64,000 nt of DNA from NCBI GenBank assembly GCA_035515075.1, contig DATJBZ010000009.1, forward strand, positions 1 to 64,000. The letters run 5' to 3'. The position numbers and the translations under genes were made by a program. The notes under the pieces are model-generated. The model was not told the DNA's origin. It saw only the letters and a list, made by a program, of their open reading frames with translations, and did no database searches. Position 1 is the stretch's first letter. Every line of letters starts with the position of its first letter. This stretch comes from Moheibacter sp035515075. GTDB lineage: Bacteria > Bacteroidota > Bacteroidia > Flavobacteriales > Weeksellaceae. Shown here piece after piece: positions 62,824-64,000 of the stretch.

Positions 62824-64000
62824 ATGAGAAAAAATTTATTTTATCTCTTATTGATTTTTCTTCCCATTCTTGGCTTTGGGCAGATACTTCAAGAGGGATT
62901 TGAATCTGTTTCCGATTTGGAAACAAATGGTTGGGTTTTAACCAACCAAAGTCAGCCAGTAGGGACGACTAATTGGTATCAAGGATCTGTGACCAATTTC
63001 CCAAGTCAGAGTGGAGCACCTAACGCTTACATTGGAGCAAACTTTAACAATACTTCTGGAAGTGGGGGGATTATTAGTAATTGGTTAATTACGCCATCAG
63101 TCAATGTAAAAGACGGTGATAAATTTTCATTTTACACAAGAACGGCAACAGGCTCTATTTGGAACGATCGATTAGAGGTGCGTTCAAGTCAAGGAACTTT
63201 GGCTTTGCCATCTGGTTCTACAGGTGTTGGTTCTTTTTCCACTTTGCATTTGGTGATCAACGATGGTTACGATTTAAGTTATCCTGAAGTTTGGCAGAAA
63301 TTTGAATTTGTTATTTCAGGAGTTGGTTCAACGCCAGTTGCCATGAATTTTGCTTTTCGATACAATGTTGACAATTCAAGTGGAGATGAAAGCAATGCCA
63401 TTGGCATAGATACCTTATTAATTGAAGAAGGTAGTGGCACTGGAGGGCAAGATTACTGTATTCCTGAAGGAACCAATGTGACCCGTTTCATCAATAGCTT
63501 TTCTACAACAGGGGCTACTACGAATATTTCTAATATGGCATCAGGATTTTCTTCTGGTGGGTATGGAGACTATTATGACACTCATGAACTGAAAGTAGCG
63601 GAAGGCGAAACAGTGACGTTTACAGCGAATATTTCAGGTGGAAGTGCTGGGTTTAGAATTTGGATTGATGCCAATCAAGATGGAGTTTTTGATGAAACTG
63701 AAGAGGTCGCTTATCAATCAACAGGTTATTCTGAAACCCAAACTGGTACAATTTCAATTCCTGCTGATGCTTTGGTAGGTGAAACCAGAATGCGTGTAGT
63801 TTCTCATTGGTTGTCTACAACAGGAAATGTAAGTCCTTGCGCAACAGGTTTTACTTATGGTGAATTTGAAGATTATAAATTGACTATTGTTGGTCCTTTG
63901 GAGTATTGTATTCCTGAAGGAACGAATGTGACTCGATTTATCAATGATTTTTCAACTTCTGGAGGTGCTGTTGATATTTCTAATATGGGAAGTGGTTTCT
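62824..64000 (+). CDS. Secreted cell-surface protein with choice-of-anchor J and GEVED repeats (partial, runs off the right edge)
   Basis: 392 codons open to the window end. Signal peptide (about 1-20, ending LGFGQ). A choice-of-anchor J domain follows (about 21-205, GGIISNWLITPSV, IGIDTLLIEE). Then a GEVED-type beta domain (about 210-358: YCIPEGTNVTRFINSFST, IWIDANQDGVFDETEEVAY, YGEFEDYKLTI). A second copy begins at about 361 with YCIPEGTNVTRFINDFSTSG, so the protein is repetitive. Such proteins normally end in a T9SS sorting domain, which would lie beyond the window. Confidence 0.85.
   Translation, partial: MRKNLFYLLLIFLPILGFGQILQEGFESVSDLETNGWVLTNQSQPVGTTNWYQGSVTNFPSQSGAPNAYIGANFNNTSGSGGIISNWLITPSVNVKDGDKFSFYTRTATGSIWNDRLEVRSSQGTLALPSGSTGVGSFSTLHLVINDGYDLSYPEVWQKFEFVISGVGSTPVAMNFAFRYNVDNSSGDESNAIGIDTLLIEEGSGTGGQDYCIPEGTNVTRFINSFSTTGATTNISNMASGFSSGGYGDYYDTHELKVAEGETVTFTANISGGSAGFRIWIDANQDGVFDETEEVAYQSTGYSETQTGTISIPADALVGETRMRVVSHWLSTTGNVSPCATGFTYGEFEDYKLTIVGPLEYCIPEGTNVTRFINDFSTSGGAVDISNMGSGF

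Overview
The window looks like chromosomal DNA of a member of the Flavobacteriales (Bacteroidota). It is AT-rich and carries several secreted proteins with type IX secretion (T9SS) C-terminal sorting domains. It also has TonB-linked outer-membrane proteins, a GLPGLI-family protein, mevalonate-pathway GHMP kinases, the gene order rpmB-rpmG-DUF4295-ftsY, and about twenty promoters with the Bacteroidota -7 box TAnnTTTG. There is no prophage, CRISPR array or large island. The only mobile DNA seen is a short IS5-like remnant at about 56.0-56.3 kb.

Layout. 1-6.2 kb: a truncated flippase (-), then gpsA with two small genes (+), facing a minus-strand run folE, cysS, usp and a class IV aminotransferase. 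6.4-16.8 kb: a His/Cys-rich small protein with a TonB-dependent receptor, a membrane AraC-type regulator, a 1446-residue T9SS cell-surface protein, and hutH. 17-27.7 kb: sod, a serine hydrolase overlapping a PolB-type exonuclease, a CNNM/CorC-type protein, a beta-flower repeat protein, manA, mevalonate kinase, a UbiA prenyltransferase, an S4-domain pseudouridine synthase, an HI0933-type flavoprotein and ruvX. 28-36.4 kb: dapD, an LTA-synthase-like sulfatase, a fused GT9-GT2 glycosyltransferase, and a minus-strand operon (small exported peptide, GLPGLI protein, outer-membrane barrel) in which two of three genes are frameshifted. 36.7-46.6 kb: fabD, a GYDIA-type GHMP kinase, a WG-repeat protein, a fused PyrE-PyrF UMP synthase, a T9SS protein, tRNA-Ser, an M1 peptidase and a lipoprotein. 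46.6-52.3 kb: purL-purF behind a purine riboswitch, then the SRP RNA. 52.3-64 kb: lnt, rpmB-rpmG-DUF4295-ftsY, the IS remnant, an M42 peptidase, a DUF4294 gene, pfkA-gap, purN-purH and a truncated T9SS protein with GEVED repeats.

Working together. purL, purF, purN and purH supply de novo purine synthesis from two operons. pfkA-gap and manA are central sugar metabolism. mvk and the GYDIA kinase belong to isoprenoid synthesis, which would feed the neighbouring UbiA enzyme. gpsA, fabD and lnt serve lipid and envelope assembly.

The most unusual element is the purL-purF leader at 51877-51984. It folds as a purine-riboswitch aptamer with a six-pair P2, a six-pair P3, the exact J2/3 core GTTTCTAC, complementary GG/CC loops, and C at the specificity position. 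A downstream hairpin competes for the closing stem. It differs from the classical core at one normally conserved base (A73 is U). Next in interest are the GT9-GT2 and OPRT-ODCase fusions and the decaying GLPGLI operon.
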